A stretch of 49,714 bases of DNA, taken from NCBI GenBank assembly GCA_013388635.1, contig JACAEX010000101.1, forward strand, positions 1-49,714, in the 5' to 3' direction. Below are positions 1 to 7,663 of this stretch, piece by piece. The DNA comes from Syntrophaceae bacterium (GTDB lineage: Bacteria; Desulfobacterota; BSN033; UBA1163). Position 1 is the first letter of the stretch; each line of letters starts with the position of its first letter. The notes beneath the pieces were generated by a model. The model had not been told where the DNA came from and did no database searches. It saw nothing but the letters and a program-made list of their open reading frames with translations. The position numbers and the translations under genes were made by a program.

Positions 1-242
1 CAATAAGCCTCAACGTTGGTTCTCGGGCTTCTCTCGTCGTGAGGAAGGGACGGGACGTACTTAAAAAAGTTAAATAAGTTGATCTTATTCAGGCGGAAGA
101 GGAAATACCGAGTTTCCGTAACCTGACCCCATGACTCCGGAATCTATCGGCAGGGATTGAGAAGATCAAAGAACGATTGCGGTCAAGTCAAGGATAAAGA
201 TTTGACCCCAGGGCAGGATGGCGTGAAATCTGCCCCGGGGAT
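1..242. other. Non-coding left edge
   Basis: I see no supportable gene here. At 207-242 an imperfect hairpin (GGGCAG pairing with CTGCCC, extended by four more C:G pairs across one mismatch) lies directly after the mntA stop and may end that transcript, but no T-run follows on the minus strand. A shorter inverted pair, GGTCAA/TTGACC, lies at about 180-216. A frame open to the left edge ends near base 64; it is too short to identify. Confidence 0.4.
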
Positions 243-647
243 TTATGCCCTGGACAACCCTTTCTCAGCTTTCATCTGCCTGTTTAAGAAATATTGCCAG
301 TCATAGTACTGCCTTAAGATGCGATTTTCAAAATTGATTCTCAGGTTTTCATCCCTATCGAGAAGGAGAAGGCCGTGTTTCAATATCTCAAAACCGAAGA
401 CAGGAGAGAGATCGCTATTCAAAACAACGACCTGAACTGTCTCGCCCATTCCTCTCGAAAGTTCGGCCTCGAGTTCGAATGCCAACCAACGGCTTACCTT
501 TTCGGGAGGCTCTGAGAAAAAGACTGCGACATCCCAATCACTATTCTTATTGGTGGCCCCGCTTGTCCTCGACCCGAAAAGATAGGCGAATGCGAGATGG
601 GGCCGTTTCTTAAGCATGTCAATCAATAGCTTCAGTTTCTTCTTCAT
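243..647 (-). CDS. mntA: MntA-type nucleotidyltransferase antitoxin
   Basis: A 134-residue minimal nucleotidyltransferase. The signature GS-X10-DXD is complete: GS at about residues 25-26 and DWD at about 38-40, and that is the metal and nucleotide site. In characterised HepT-MntA systems this enzyme adds AMP to a tyrosine of the HEPN toxin and so neutralises it. Its ATG overlaps the stop of the upstream HEPN gene by four bases (ATGA), so the two are translationally coupled, toxin first. Family assignment is firm; function as an antitoxin here is inferred from the pairing. Confidence 0.88.
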   Translation of the reverse strand: MKKKLKLLIDMLKKRPHLAFAYLFGSRTSGATNKNSDWDVAVFFSEPPEKVSRWLAFELEAELSRGMGETVQVVVLNSDLSPVFGFEILKHGLLLLDRDENLRINFENRILRQYYDWQYFLNRQMKAEKGLSRA

Positions 648-1051
648 AAGAATGATTCAATTGCTTTTATAAAACTCACCATATCCTTCAGACCGTATCT
701 CAAGAATTTTTCTAACATAGGGACCGTACTTTTCTGATAATCGTGGGCCAAGAAATTTCTGAGCCCTGCAATATATACAAATTGGTGGGCAAATTTTCTG
801 GGGATAAAACCGTAGTCTCCGAGTTTATAAATAGAATCACTATACGAAGACGGCTTGGGATATTTTTTCTTAGCGATCAGGAGATCGGCAATATCAAGTA
901 CAATCTCTGTACACAGATAGACAGAGCGTTCAGCAATTTTCTTTGTCTCAACAGAAGATTCTAATGTCCGAAGGAACTTGGATCTGTTATCCTTGATGTA
1001 CTTGACCTCCTCTTTCAATCTCTGAAGTTTATTGAATAGAACTTCGTTCAT
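644..1051 (-). CDS. hepT: HepT-type HEPN toxin (ribonuclease)
   Basis: A 135-residue all-helical HEPN domain protein. Near residue 97 it carries RNFLAHDY, which fits the RX4H ribonuclease motif followed by the tyrosine (RX4HXY) that MntA modifies in known systems. The N-terminus is basic and coiled. It is followed by mntA with a four-base overlap. The start at 1051 has no strong ribosome binding site, and the gene lies only 53 bases behind the 3' end of tRNA-Leu on the same strand, with a hairpin between them. Role as a toxin is inferred from the family. Confidence 0.88.
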   Translation of the reverse strand: MNEVLFNKLQRLKEEVKYIKDNRSKFLRTLESSVETKKIAERSVYLCTEIVLDIADLLIAKKKYPKPSSYSDSIYKLGDYGFIPRKFAHQFVYIAGLRNFLAHDYQKSTVPMLEKFLRYGLKDMVSFIKAIESFL

Positions 1052-1064
1052 CGCGGCTCTAACA

Positions 1065-1097
1065 GAAGGGGGTTGGAAGATGTCCCCTACCCCCTTC
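1065..1097 (-). terminator. Hairpin between tRNA-Leu and hepT
   Basis: A perfect 9-bp stem (GAAGGGGGT pairing with ACCCCCTTC) with a 15-base loop lies just behind the tRNA-Leu 3' end. It lacks a clear T-run, so it may be a weak terminator, an attenuator for hepT or a processing signal. Confidence 0.45.
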
Positions 1098-1104
1098 GAT
1101 TTAT

Positions 1105-1192
1105 TGGTGCCTAGGGCCGGAGTTGAACCGGCACGGTCGAATCGACCGAGGGATTTTAAGTCCCTTGCGTCTACCTATTCCGCCACCCAGGC
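1105..1192 (-). tRNA. tRNA-Leu (anticodon TAA)
   Basis: Full cloverleaf with the long variable arm of class II tRNAs. The 7-bp acceptor stem pairs GCCTGGG with CCTAGGC (one G:U). The anticodon loop CTTAAAA gives TAA, reading UUA. The T-loop is GTTCAACTC-like and CCA is encoded at 1105-1107. The tRNA lies just upstream of the hepT-mntA pair. Confidence 0.95.
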
Positions 1193-1232
1193 AATCGTCG
1201 TAATTGGTGATGCGTGAATCACCCATTCTTCA

Positions 1233-1259
1233 TTTATACTCTTTGACGAATTTTGTCAA
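1233..1259 (-). promoter_or_regulatory. Promoter of tRNA-Leu
   Basis: On the minus strand TTGACA (1254-1259) is followed after 15 bases by TATAAA (1233-1238), predicting a start near 1226, about 35 bases before the mature tRNA 5' end. The spacer is a little short, but both boxes are strong. Confidence 0.6.
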
Positions 1260-1330
1260 GATATGTTATGAGTTTAAATTGATATCTCAAACACGAGACT
1301 CGGACACGTTGATTGAGGAAGGAGAGACTC

Positions 1331-2989
1331 ATGCGATCGGACATGATGAAGAAAGGACTTGAAAGGGCTCCACACCGTTCCCTGTTTAAGGCGCTGGGGC
1401 TGACCGACGAAGAGATTGAGCAGCCCATGATCGGAATCGCCAACTCCGCCAATGAAGTCATTCCAGGCCACCTCCATCTCCATCAGATCTCCGAAGCCGT
1501 AAAAGCAGGAGTTCGCATGGCAGGAGGAACGCCGCTCGAGTTCTTCACCATAGGAGTCTGCGATGGTATTGTCATGGGGCATGAGGGCATGAAATATTCT
1601 CTGAGTTCGAGGGAGTTGATCGCAGATTCGGTCGAATCGATGGCCATGGCCTACCCTTTCGATGGCCTGGTCCTGATCCCGAACTGCGACAAGATCATTC
1701 CCGGGATGCTGATGGCAGCAGCCAGGCTTGACATCCCGGCTATTCTCATAAGCGGCGGCCCCATGCTCACCGGTGACTTCCAGGGAAAAGCATTCGATGT
1801 GATCAAAGTCTTTGAGTGCGTGGGCAGGGTGAAGGTCGGAGAGATGACCCTGGAGGATCTCAAAGAGGTGGAGAGCTGTGCATGCCCTGGAGTGGGTTCG
1901 TGCGCTGGGATGTTCACGGCAAACTCGATGAACTGTCTCTCTGAGGTGCTCGGGCTCGCCCTTCCCTACAATGGCACGATCCCTGCTGTCTTCGCCGAGC
2001 GAATCCGACTGGCCAAACAGTCCGGAACCCGAATCATGGACCTGATCAAGCAGGACCTCCGACCCTCTAAGATCCTTACAAAGAAGGCCTTTGAAAATGC
2101 GGTGAGTGTGGATATGGCCTTCGGAGGATCGACCAATACCACCCTTCACCTTCCTGCCATCGCAAGGGAAGCGGGCATTAACCTCTCTCTTCAAACGTTT
2201 AACGAATTCGCAGAAAAGGTCCCCCACCTTTGCAATATGGCGCCCGGCGGTCCTCACCACCTCCAGCAGCTCCATCAGGCCGGAGGCATTCCAGGCCTCA
2301 TGGTCGAATTGAGCAGGCGGAATCTGATCCATCTGGATGCGATGACCGTAACCGGAAAGACGGTCGGAGATAATCTGAAGGGAAAGAAGAACAGGGATCC
2401 GGAGATCATCCGGCCCATTGAAAACCCTTACCACACCACCGGAGGGCTGGCTGTGCTCTTCGGAAACCTGGCGCCCCAGGGCGCGGTGGTCAAGAGATCA
2501 GCTGTTGATGATGCGATGCTCAAACATAAAGGGCCTGCCAGGGTGTTCGATTCCGAAGAAGAGGCGCTCCGGATGATCCTGGACGGAAAGATTCAGAAGG
2601 GTGAGGTGGTCGTCATCCGCTACGAAGGCCCAAAAGGAGGGCCGGGGATGAGGGAGATGTTAGCTCCGACCTCTGCTATCGCGGGCGTGGGGAGAGATCG
2701 CGACGTCGCACTCCTCACCGATGGCCGTTTTTCAGGAGGGAGCCGAGGGGCTGCGATCGGCCATATCTCTCCCGAGGCCGCAGAAGGGGGGCCGATTGCA
2801 GCGGTTCAAAACGGAGACATGATCGAGATCGATATCCCTGGAAAGAAACTCAATCTCCTTATCCCGGAGGAGGAGCTGAAGAAGAGATTGTCCCGGTGGA
2901 AGCCGCCCAAAAAGGATTTGAAAGGCTATCTGAAGAGATATGCCAAACTGGTTCAGTCCGCAAATACAGGAGCTACCTTTGAGCAATGA
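1331..2989 (+). CDS. ilvD: Dihydroxy-acid dehydratase
   Basis: IlvD removes water from 2,3-dihydroxy-3-methylbutanoate or -pentanoate to give the keto acids for valine, isoleucine and leucine, in the cytoplasm. The 552 residues align end to end with the IlvD/Edd family. Cysteines of the FeS site are in NCDKIIPGM (about Cys119) and [10 protein letters not shown] (about Cys185 and Cys191). The near-N-terminal cysteine seen in some members is missing: the segment reads ANEVIPGH, as in E. coli-type enzymes. I chose ATG 1331 because AGGAAGGAGA sits six bases before it; an in-frame TTG at 1313 lies upstream of that site. It is monocistronic and convergent with the next gene. Confidence 0.95.
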   Translation: MRSDMMKKGLERAPHRSLFKALGLTDEEIEQPMIGIANSANEVIPGHLHLHQISEAVKAGVRMAGGTPLEFFTIGVCDGIVMGHEGMKYSLSSRELIADSVESMAMAYPFDGLVLIPNCDKIIPGMLMAAARLDIPAILISGGPMLTGDFQGKAFDVIKVFECVGRVKVGEMTLEDLKEVESCACPGVGSCAGMFTANSMNCLSEVLGLALPYNGTIPAVFAERIRLAKQSGTRIMDLIKQDLRPSKILTKKAFENAVSVDMAFGGSTNTTLHLPAIAREAGINLSLQTFNEFAEKVPHLCNMAPGGPHHLQQLHQAGGIPGLMVELSRRNLIHLDAMTVTGKTVGDNLKGKKNRDPEIIRPIENPYHTTGGLAVLFGNLAPQGAVVKRSAVDDAMLKHKGPARVFDSEEEALRMILDGKIQKGEVVVIRYEGPKGGPGMREMLAPTSAIAGVGRDRDVALLTDGRFSGGSRGAAIGHISPEAAEGGPIAAVQNGDMIEIDIPGKKLNLLIPEEELKKRLSRWKPPKKDLKGYLKRYAKLVQSANTGATFEQ

Positions 2990-3061
2990 TGGAATGGGGG
3001 AATAAGGAGATGAAGAGATAAGGAGATTGAAGCTTCCTAAATTCCCTAACTCCCAAACTCC
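2990..3061. terminator. Convergent gene end with AAGGAGATAAGG-type repeats
   Basis: The gap between the convergent ilvD and larA genes is purine-rich on one half (repeats of GGAGATAAGG type) and has the complementary CTCCCTAA pattern on the other half. The two halves can fold back on each other and could end both transcripts. Similar GGAGATAAGG tracts recur near 6190 and 44950. Confidence 0.35.
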
Positions 3062-4492
3062 CTAATTCTTTTCAAGGACAGGTACGGCATAGGGGCCTTC
3101 CCGGATGAAGGCCATGGTGGGGTCGATCCCCTTTTCACGGTATCGGTTCACTGCAAAGAGAACCGCCTTCTGCACCATCTCCTGAGCTCTTTCAAGGGAG
3201 GGCTTGATCCTTTTGCCTTTCATAAAGTCGAGGCCACAGACCCCTGGAAGGATGCAGTAATTCTCCTTCTCAATTTCGAGGGAGCAGTAGATCAATCCAT
3301 CCTCTCCCACCTTTCTCAACACCTTCCCCCAGACTTCAGGCTCCCATTGATCCTTTGTAAATTTCCAGCTCGGACTTTTGAGCAAGGCCAGATAGCCATC
3401 CGGTCCCTGCAATTTGAGCAGATGGATCAGGCTTCTATATTCTGGAGAACCGATCGGGTTGATCAGATCGCGGTTATTCGCAGCGATGATGATGATGCCA
3501 CCCTCTTTGACAGCCGGCAGGGCACCGACCCCAGCCTTTGCAGTCTGGTAGTGGTCTCTTCCGACATATCCACTGTGAGTCAGGACGATGTCAAACTCCT
3601 CCTTTAAGGGAATCTCTGCATAGCCTTTGATCATTTCAAAGGCCTTGAGATTGGCCTCGATCATATCCCCGGCGAAGACCCGGACGAGCCGGAGGTCCTT
3701 ATCGAGGTTGACATTCACAACAAAGTCGACCCCCACGGTCTGGGCCACTTCCAGGGCCTCTTCATGGCACGGATTACCTTCGAGGATGAGGTTGGTCGCA
3801 TGAGGATCCTCCAGATAGTGGGGACCGTGAAATTTCTGGATGGTCTTGACGTCCACCAATCCAGGACAGACGGACTTCCTCCCTCCGGAAATCCCGGTGA
3901 AGAAGTGGCTTTCGACCAGCCCTGTGGCAATCTTGAGATCGGCAAAATAAAAATCACGATTGACATAGACATGGGTGTCTCTTCTCGTCTTCCCGATGCT
4001 CTCCAAGAGATCGTTATTCTCGCAATCGTGGTCCAAGATGGTGTATTGTTCAACCACTTCCTTCCCATACATTTCTATCTTTTCTTCTTCCGTACTCGGT
4101 CGATGCATTCCCGTTGCCACGATGATCTTGATCTTCTCTTTCTTGATCCCTGAAGACTCCAGGCGCCTCAGCAGAGGGGTGAGGATGCCGCTTTCCCCTT
4201 TATAAGGAACAGGCCTGGTGATATCGGAAACCGCAATGGCCACAGAGATCTCTGCCGCAGGCTTTCCCTTTTTCCGGATGATCTCTTCTAAGGGGGGGCT
4301 GCTGATCGGATTTGAGAAGGCCTCCTCGATCGCTTTTTGAGGATCTGGCAGAACAGGGACATCCCCCATGGTCAGCTCCACGCAGTTCGGAGGCACCAGA
4401 ACCTCGATCGCACTTCTGCCAAATTCGACCGAAACTTTCTTCCATTCCTTCGTATCGATTTTCTTGATTGCCTTTGTTATGTCGGGGCGCAT
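3062..4492 (-). CDS. larA: LarA-family nickel-dependent racemase (DUF2088)
   Basis: This 476-residue protein belongs to the lactate racemase family, which racemises or epimerises 2-hydroxy acids with a nickel pincer nucleotide. The key residues of the Lactobacillus plantarum enzyme (His108, His174, Lys184, His200) all appear here at a constant offset of 22: His130 in ATGMH, His196 in ESHFF, Lys206 in GGRK, His222 in KFHG. It is therefore probably active and cofactor-linked. The actual substrate is not decided by sequence, since many family members are not lactate racemases. No larB, larC or larE lies in the window. An iron alcohol dehydrogenase gene lies just upstream on the same strand. Confidence 0.85.
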   Translation of the reverse strand: MRPDITKAIKKIDTKEWKKVSVEFGRSAIEVLVPPNCVELTMGDVPVLPDPQKAIEEAFSNPISSPPLEEIIRKKGKPAAEISVAIAVSDITRPVPYKGESGILTPLLRRLESSGIKKEKIKIIVATGMHRPSTEEEKIEMYGKEVVEQYTILDHDCENNDLLESIGKTRRDTHVYVNRDFYFADLKIATGLVESHFFTGISGGRKSVCPGLVDVKTIQKFHGPHYLEDPHATNLILEGNPCHEEALEVAQTVGVDFVVNVNLDKDLRLVRVFAGDMIEANLKAFEMIKGYAEIPLKEEFDIVLTHSGYVGRDHYQTAKAGVGALPAVKEGGIIIIAANNRDLINPIGSPEYRSLIHLLKLQGPDGYLALLKSPSWKFTKDQWEPEVWGKVLRKVGEDGLIYCSLEIEKENYCILPGVCGLDFMKGKRIKPSLERAQEMVQKAVLFAVNRYREKGIDPTMAFIREGPYAVPVLEKN

Positions 4493-4526
4493 CTTCCCTC
4501 CTGGAATAGTGCGGGGTGATTAGTAT

Positions 4527-5840
4527 TTATGGAATCAAACTCAAATTGCCTGTGAAGGCTGCCTCCAGAACCGGCCTCATCAGCCTGTCCACATCCCCTT
4601 TCTCCGGATCCATCGGGGTCGGCATATTCTGGAGTTTCGTCTTCAGTTGAGGGTTCTTTGCAGCGGTGAGCATCCTCTCGATATGCGCCCTGGTAGCCCC
4701 TGCCTCCTTCAAGGTGGTTGGAAAATTCATATCCTTCGCAAAGGCGATCATTCCCCTGGCCACAGCCAGCCCCAGATCTCTTCCGCTCAGATTCCGCATC
4801 TCTCCCTTGATGTATCCTGCCTCCTTAAAGATCGCACCGACAACCCTGAGCTGTTCCTGGATCACCGGCGCAAAGAGGACCGTATAGTATGGATTTAATA
4901 AGGCGCAGGCCCTCCCATGGGTCAGGATGTCAATCAGAGAGAAACTTCCAAGATGGGGACCGCTCGTTCCTCCGATCATGATCGAATACCCGCCCAGATC
5001 GGTTCCGAGGCCCAGGGCTGTTCTTCCTTCAAGATCCTTTGCATCCTTCTTAACCCTCTGAAGGCCGTAGACGAGCAGCTGGATGCACAACTGAGCCACT
5101 TCCTTCACCTTCTCATAAGAAGAGCCCTTTGCGCCCATGAAGGTCTCCCAGGCGTGGGCAATTCCATCAAGAGCGCCGTCCAGGGTCAGGCTGATCGGAG
5201 AGTCGATCGTAATCTTGTAGTCGAAAACAGCGGCGGGTGGAACGATCGCCTCGTCCACGATCAGTTTCTTCTGCCCGTTGACCGGATCCGTAATATTCGA
5301 ATACTTTGTCAGATGTGCCCCTGAGCTGGCAGCGGTCTGGACAGCGACCACAGGCATCACCTCTCTGCCCGTCTTCTCCTTCATCCTGGTCACGGTATCG
5401 CTTCCGAAATAGGGCTCGATCGAATCTGCATCCCCTATGCCGGCGCCTAAAATTGTTCTCACCTCTTCAGGAGAATAGGTATTGAGCACGGCTGCAGCCT
5501 TAGCCGCATCAATGGTGCTCCCTCCTCCGAGCGCAACGATCACCTCCGATTTAAACCGGGCCACCTGAAGGCTGATCCGGTAGACATCCTCCCGGGGGGC
5601 ATTCGGCCTTGCGCCATTGACCGTCTCAAAGATCACGCCCTTGGCCTTTAAGCTTGCTTTTACTCGCTCGAGAGGCTGCTCAATCCATGCCTGACCTAAC
5701 TCAGTGACGGCAAGGGTCACCTTACCGCCGTACCGCCGAACGTAATTTCCTGTCACCTCGAGCACATCCTCTCCGAAAGTGTAGGAATCTCCTTTCCAGT
5801 CCTTTAGGACCTTCCTTGCCCGATCGATGGCCTCCTTCAT
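4527..5840 (-). CDS. Iron-containing alcohol dehydrogenase
   Basis: An NAD(P)-dependent group III (iron) alcohol dehydrogenase of 437 residues. It has the nucleotide loop GGGS (about 105-108) and the metal ligands Asp225, His229, His296 and His308 (in DGIAH, GPHLGS and THGRA). It would interconvert an alcohol or hydroxy acid with the aldehyde or keto compound. I chose ATG 5840 because AGGAGG lies seven bases before it; GTG 5858 and ATG 5846 are too near or upstream of that site. It precedes larA by about 34 bases, so both may act on the same hydroxy acid; this is inference. It is somewhat longer than the usual 380-400 residues. Confidence 0.85.
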   Translation of the reverse strand: MKEAIDRARKVLKDWKGDSYTFGEDVLEVTGNYVRRYGGKVTLAVTELGQAWIEQPLERVKASLKAKGVIFETVNGARPNAPREDVYRISLQVARFKSEVIVALGGGSTIDAAKAAAVLNTYSPEEVRTILGAGIGDADSIEPYFGSDTVTRMKEKTGREVMPVVAVQTAASSGAHLTKYSNITDPVNGQKKLIVDEAIVPPAAVFDYKITIDSPISLTLDGALDGIAHAWETFMGAKGSSYEKVKEVAQLCIQLLVYGLQRVKKDAKDLEGRTALGLGTDLGGYSIMIGGTSGPHLGSFSLIDILTHGRACALLNPYYTVLFAPVIQEQLRVVGAIFKEAGYIKGEMRNLSGRDLGLAVARGMIAFAKDMNFPTTLKEAGATRAHIERMLTAAKNPQLKTKLQNMPTPMDPEKGDVDRLMRPVLEAAFTGNLSLIP

Positions 5841-5918
5841 CGTCATCCCTCCTGACACCCTCTTTGCTTAAACAGATATAATATACAATGAACTCAATTC
5901 GATTTCACCCCTAAACCG

Positions 5919-5950
5919 AAAAAAGGGATCAGACGATATCGCCTGATCCC
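5919..5950 (-). terminator. Rho-independent terminator of the tRNA-Gly/tRNA-Cys unit
   Basis: On the minus strand GGGATCAG pairs with CTGATCCC around an inner self-complementary CGATATCG, giving a very long stem followed directly by TTTTTT. It sits 12 bases behind the tRNA-Cys 3' end. Confidence 0.85.
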
Positions 5951-5961
5951 CGGATGGTCTC

Positions 5962-6036
5962 TGGAGGCGGCAACCGGATTTGAACCGGTGAGTAGCGGTT
6001 TTGCAGACCGCCGCCTTACCACTTGGCTATGCCGCC
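5962..6036 (-). tRNA. tRNA-Cys (anticodon GCA)
   Basis: A 75-base tRNA including the encoded CCA (5962-5964). The acceptor stem pairs GGCGGCA with TGCCGCC, the discriminator is U, and the anticodon loop CTGCAAA gives GCA. It follows tRNA-Gly by two bases in one transcript. Confidence 0.96.
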
Positions 6037-6038
6037 GC

Positions 6039-6113
<75 letters not shown>

Positions 6114-6135
6114 ATCCTTCTCTTCAAACAAAAAA

Positions 6136-6164
6136 AGGTTACAAGATTTGAAAGAGCTTGTCAA
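6136..6164 (-). promoter_or_regulatory. Promoter of tRNA-Gly/tRNA-Cys
   Basis: TTGACA (6159-6164, minus strand) with a 17-base spacer and TAACCT (6136-6141) as the -10. The -10 is weak, with TGTAAC overlapping it as an alternative. The start falls about 15 bases before the tRNA-Gly 5' end. Confidence 0.55.
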
Positions 6165-6229
6165 GCCTTCCAAGCGACAGCGGAAGCTGGGGAGATAAGG
6201 AAATAAGGAGATCGGGAGAAATGATAAAA

Positions 6230-6793
6230 TTAGATGACGATCTCCTTCAAAAACTTCTTGAAATAGTCCACGCCTGAGATCACAGCGAATGCCATGGCGA
6301 ACCAGAGGAGTCCCATTCCGACCCAATAGAAGTCAACGGAAAAATACCTTCGGCCGAGAATGAGAAGGGTGATCGAAGCCACTTCGAAGACCGTCTTATA
6401 CTTCCCTAATCGAGAGGCTGAGATGACGATGCCCTGTGAGGCGGCAATCCCCCTCAGCCCTGTCACGGAGATCTCCCTTCCGACAATCACAATCACCATC
6501 CAGGCAGGTATCCCTCTCGCCGGGATGAGGGCGATCAGAGCGGCCACGATGAGAAGTTTGTCAGCGAGCGGGTCAAGAAACTTTCCAAGCGTGGTCACCA
6601 TTCCCCGGCGCCTGGCGAGGTACCCGTCCAGTGTATCGGTCACGGCGACGCAGAGAAAGAAGAGAGCAGTGATCACAGGATAGACGGGCTCAGAATAAAA
6701 GACCAGGATGAGAATGATGGGGATGGCCAGGATCCGGATGATCGTCAGCCCGTTCGGAAGGCTCAAGATCTGATGACGACTGAGTTTTTCCAT
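6230..6793 (-). CDS. pgsA: CDP-diacylglycerol-glycerol-3-phosphate 3-phosphatidyltransferase
   Basis: A 187-residue inner-membrane enzyme that transfers phosphatidyl from CDP-diacylglycerol to glycerol-3-phosphate, the committed step to phosphatidylglycerol and cardiolipin. The CDP-alcohol phosphotransferase motif D-X2-D-G-X2-A-R ... G-X3-D-X3-D is complete with Asp53, Asp56, Asp74 and Asp78. Several hydrophobic membrane segments surround it, and a short hydrophobic N-terminal stretch (TIIRILAIPIILIL) is typical of PgsA. It lies 67 bases behind the lytic transglycosylase gene on the same strand. Confidence 0.93.
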   Translation of the reverse strand: MEKLSRHQILSLPNGLTIIRILAIPIILILVFYSEPVYPVITALFFLCVAVTDTLDGYLARRRGMVTTLGKFLDPLADKLLIVAALIALIPARGIPAWMVIVIVGREISVTGLRGIAASQGIVISASRLGKYKTVFEVASITLLILGRRYFSVDFYWVGMGLLWFAMAFAVISGVDYFKKFLKEIVI

Positions 6794-6860
6794 GAAGTGT
6801 CTCTACCATCTGACCGTCATTCCTTACAGGAGACAGAAGGCAGGAAGTCTTTGCTCTAAA

Positions 6861-7454
6861 TCAATGCCTATAGGACTGATAATAGTGCAATACCTTTCGG
6901 ACATAATCGATCGTCTCACGATAAGGAGGGATCGAACGCAACTCCGAAACGATGCTCTCGCCCGCATTGTAGGCAGCCAGTGAGAGCCGGAGGTCATTGT
7001 TAAACAGCGAGAGGAGATACTTGAAATATCGCACCCCTCCCTCAATATTCTCCTTCGGATTGAAAACGTTCAGCACATTCATCCTGTTAGCCGTCTCCGG
7101 CATCAGTTGCATCAACCCCTTTGCTCCCTTCCTCGAAACCGCACGGGGGTTGAATCCTGACTCCGCCCGAATCATCGCCTTGATCAGAGCAAAATCGATC
7201 CGGTATTTCCGGGAATACTCAAAGATCAACGAATCATAAAAGTTTGAGTCCTTGGCGTAATAAACCGAAACGCCTCGTGTCTCATCTGGATCATCCTTGC
7301 TTTCCCGGAGATAGAGTTTAAACCTGTGGTCCTTTGGACAATTGGTAAAATGGACCACACCTCTCTCGTCTACGTAGCGGTAAATCCCGGCCGAACAGGG
7401 CCTTGCCAATAATAGCAGGGGCAAGAAAAGGATCAAGCCGATCAGATACTTCAT
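6861..7454 (-). CDS. Lytic transglycosylase (SLT domain) with signal peptide
   Basis: This protein cleaves the glycan strands of peptidoglycan in the periplasm. The 197 residues begin with a signal peptide (MKYLIG, a leucine-rich core, then PCSAG). A short DUF4124-like stretch (IYRYVDERGVVHFTN) follows, then a C-terminal SLT domain. The catalytic Glu is in AESGFNP, with the family motifs KGLMQLMP and AAYNAGE. I prefer ATG 7454 with GGGGACAG before it, because it gives a proper signal peptide; an in-frame ATG at 7532 adds a second hydrophobic stretch and lacks a ribosome binding site. Confidence 0.88.
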   Translation of the reverse strand: MKYLIGLILFLPLLLLARPCSAGIYRYVDERGVVHFTNCPKDHRFKLYLRESKDDPDETRGVSVYYAKDSNFYDSLIFEYSRKYRIDFALIKAMIRAESGFNPRAVSRKGAKGLMQLMPETANRMNVLNVFNPKENIEGGVRYFKYLLSLFNNDLRLSLAAYNAGESIVSELRSIPPYRETIDYVRKVLHYYQSYRH

Positions 7455-7550
7455 GAGGGTCTGTCCCCTACGACCAGACGGCCCCAGTAAAATTAGTAAA
7501 ACTAAGGACAAAATTGGTAAAAGAATTACCATAATTTGTCACTCCTGTCA

Positions 7551-7574
7551 ACGAAATTCTCGGGGCCGAGAATT
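7551..7574 (-). terminator. Hairpin behind the RND pump gene
   Basis: A perfect 9-bp stem (AATTCTCGG with CCGAGAATT, two-base loop) followed on the minus strand by a short T-rich stretch (TTTCGTT). It lies 90 bases behind the stop of the efflux pump gene and before the transglycosylase gene, so it likely ends the efflux operon transcript. Confidence 0.5.
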
Positions 7575-7663
7575 GAGCTAACTGAAAAGCCCCTTAAAAT
7601 CAGAGAAGTTTTGGTAAATTACGGATAATAATCCACGGTAGGATACTGCAATCTCTGTGCCGC

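Noticed and set aside
1274-2434. Minus-strand frame (386 codons) opposite ilvD
   Set aside because: ilvD is unambiguous on the plus strand; the opposite frame is rich in His, Arg and Asp without domain pattern.
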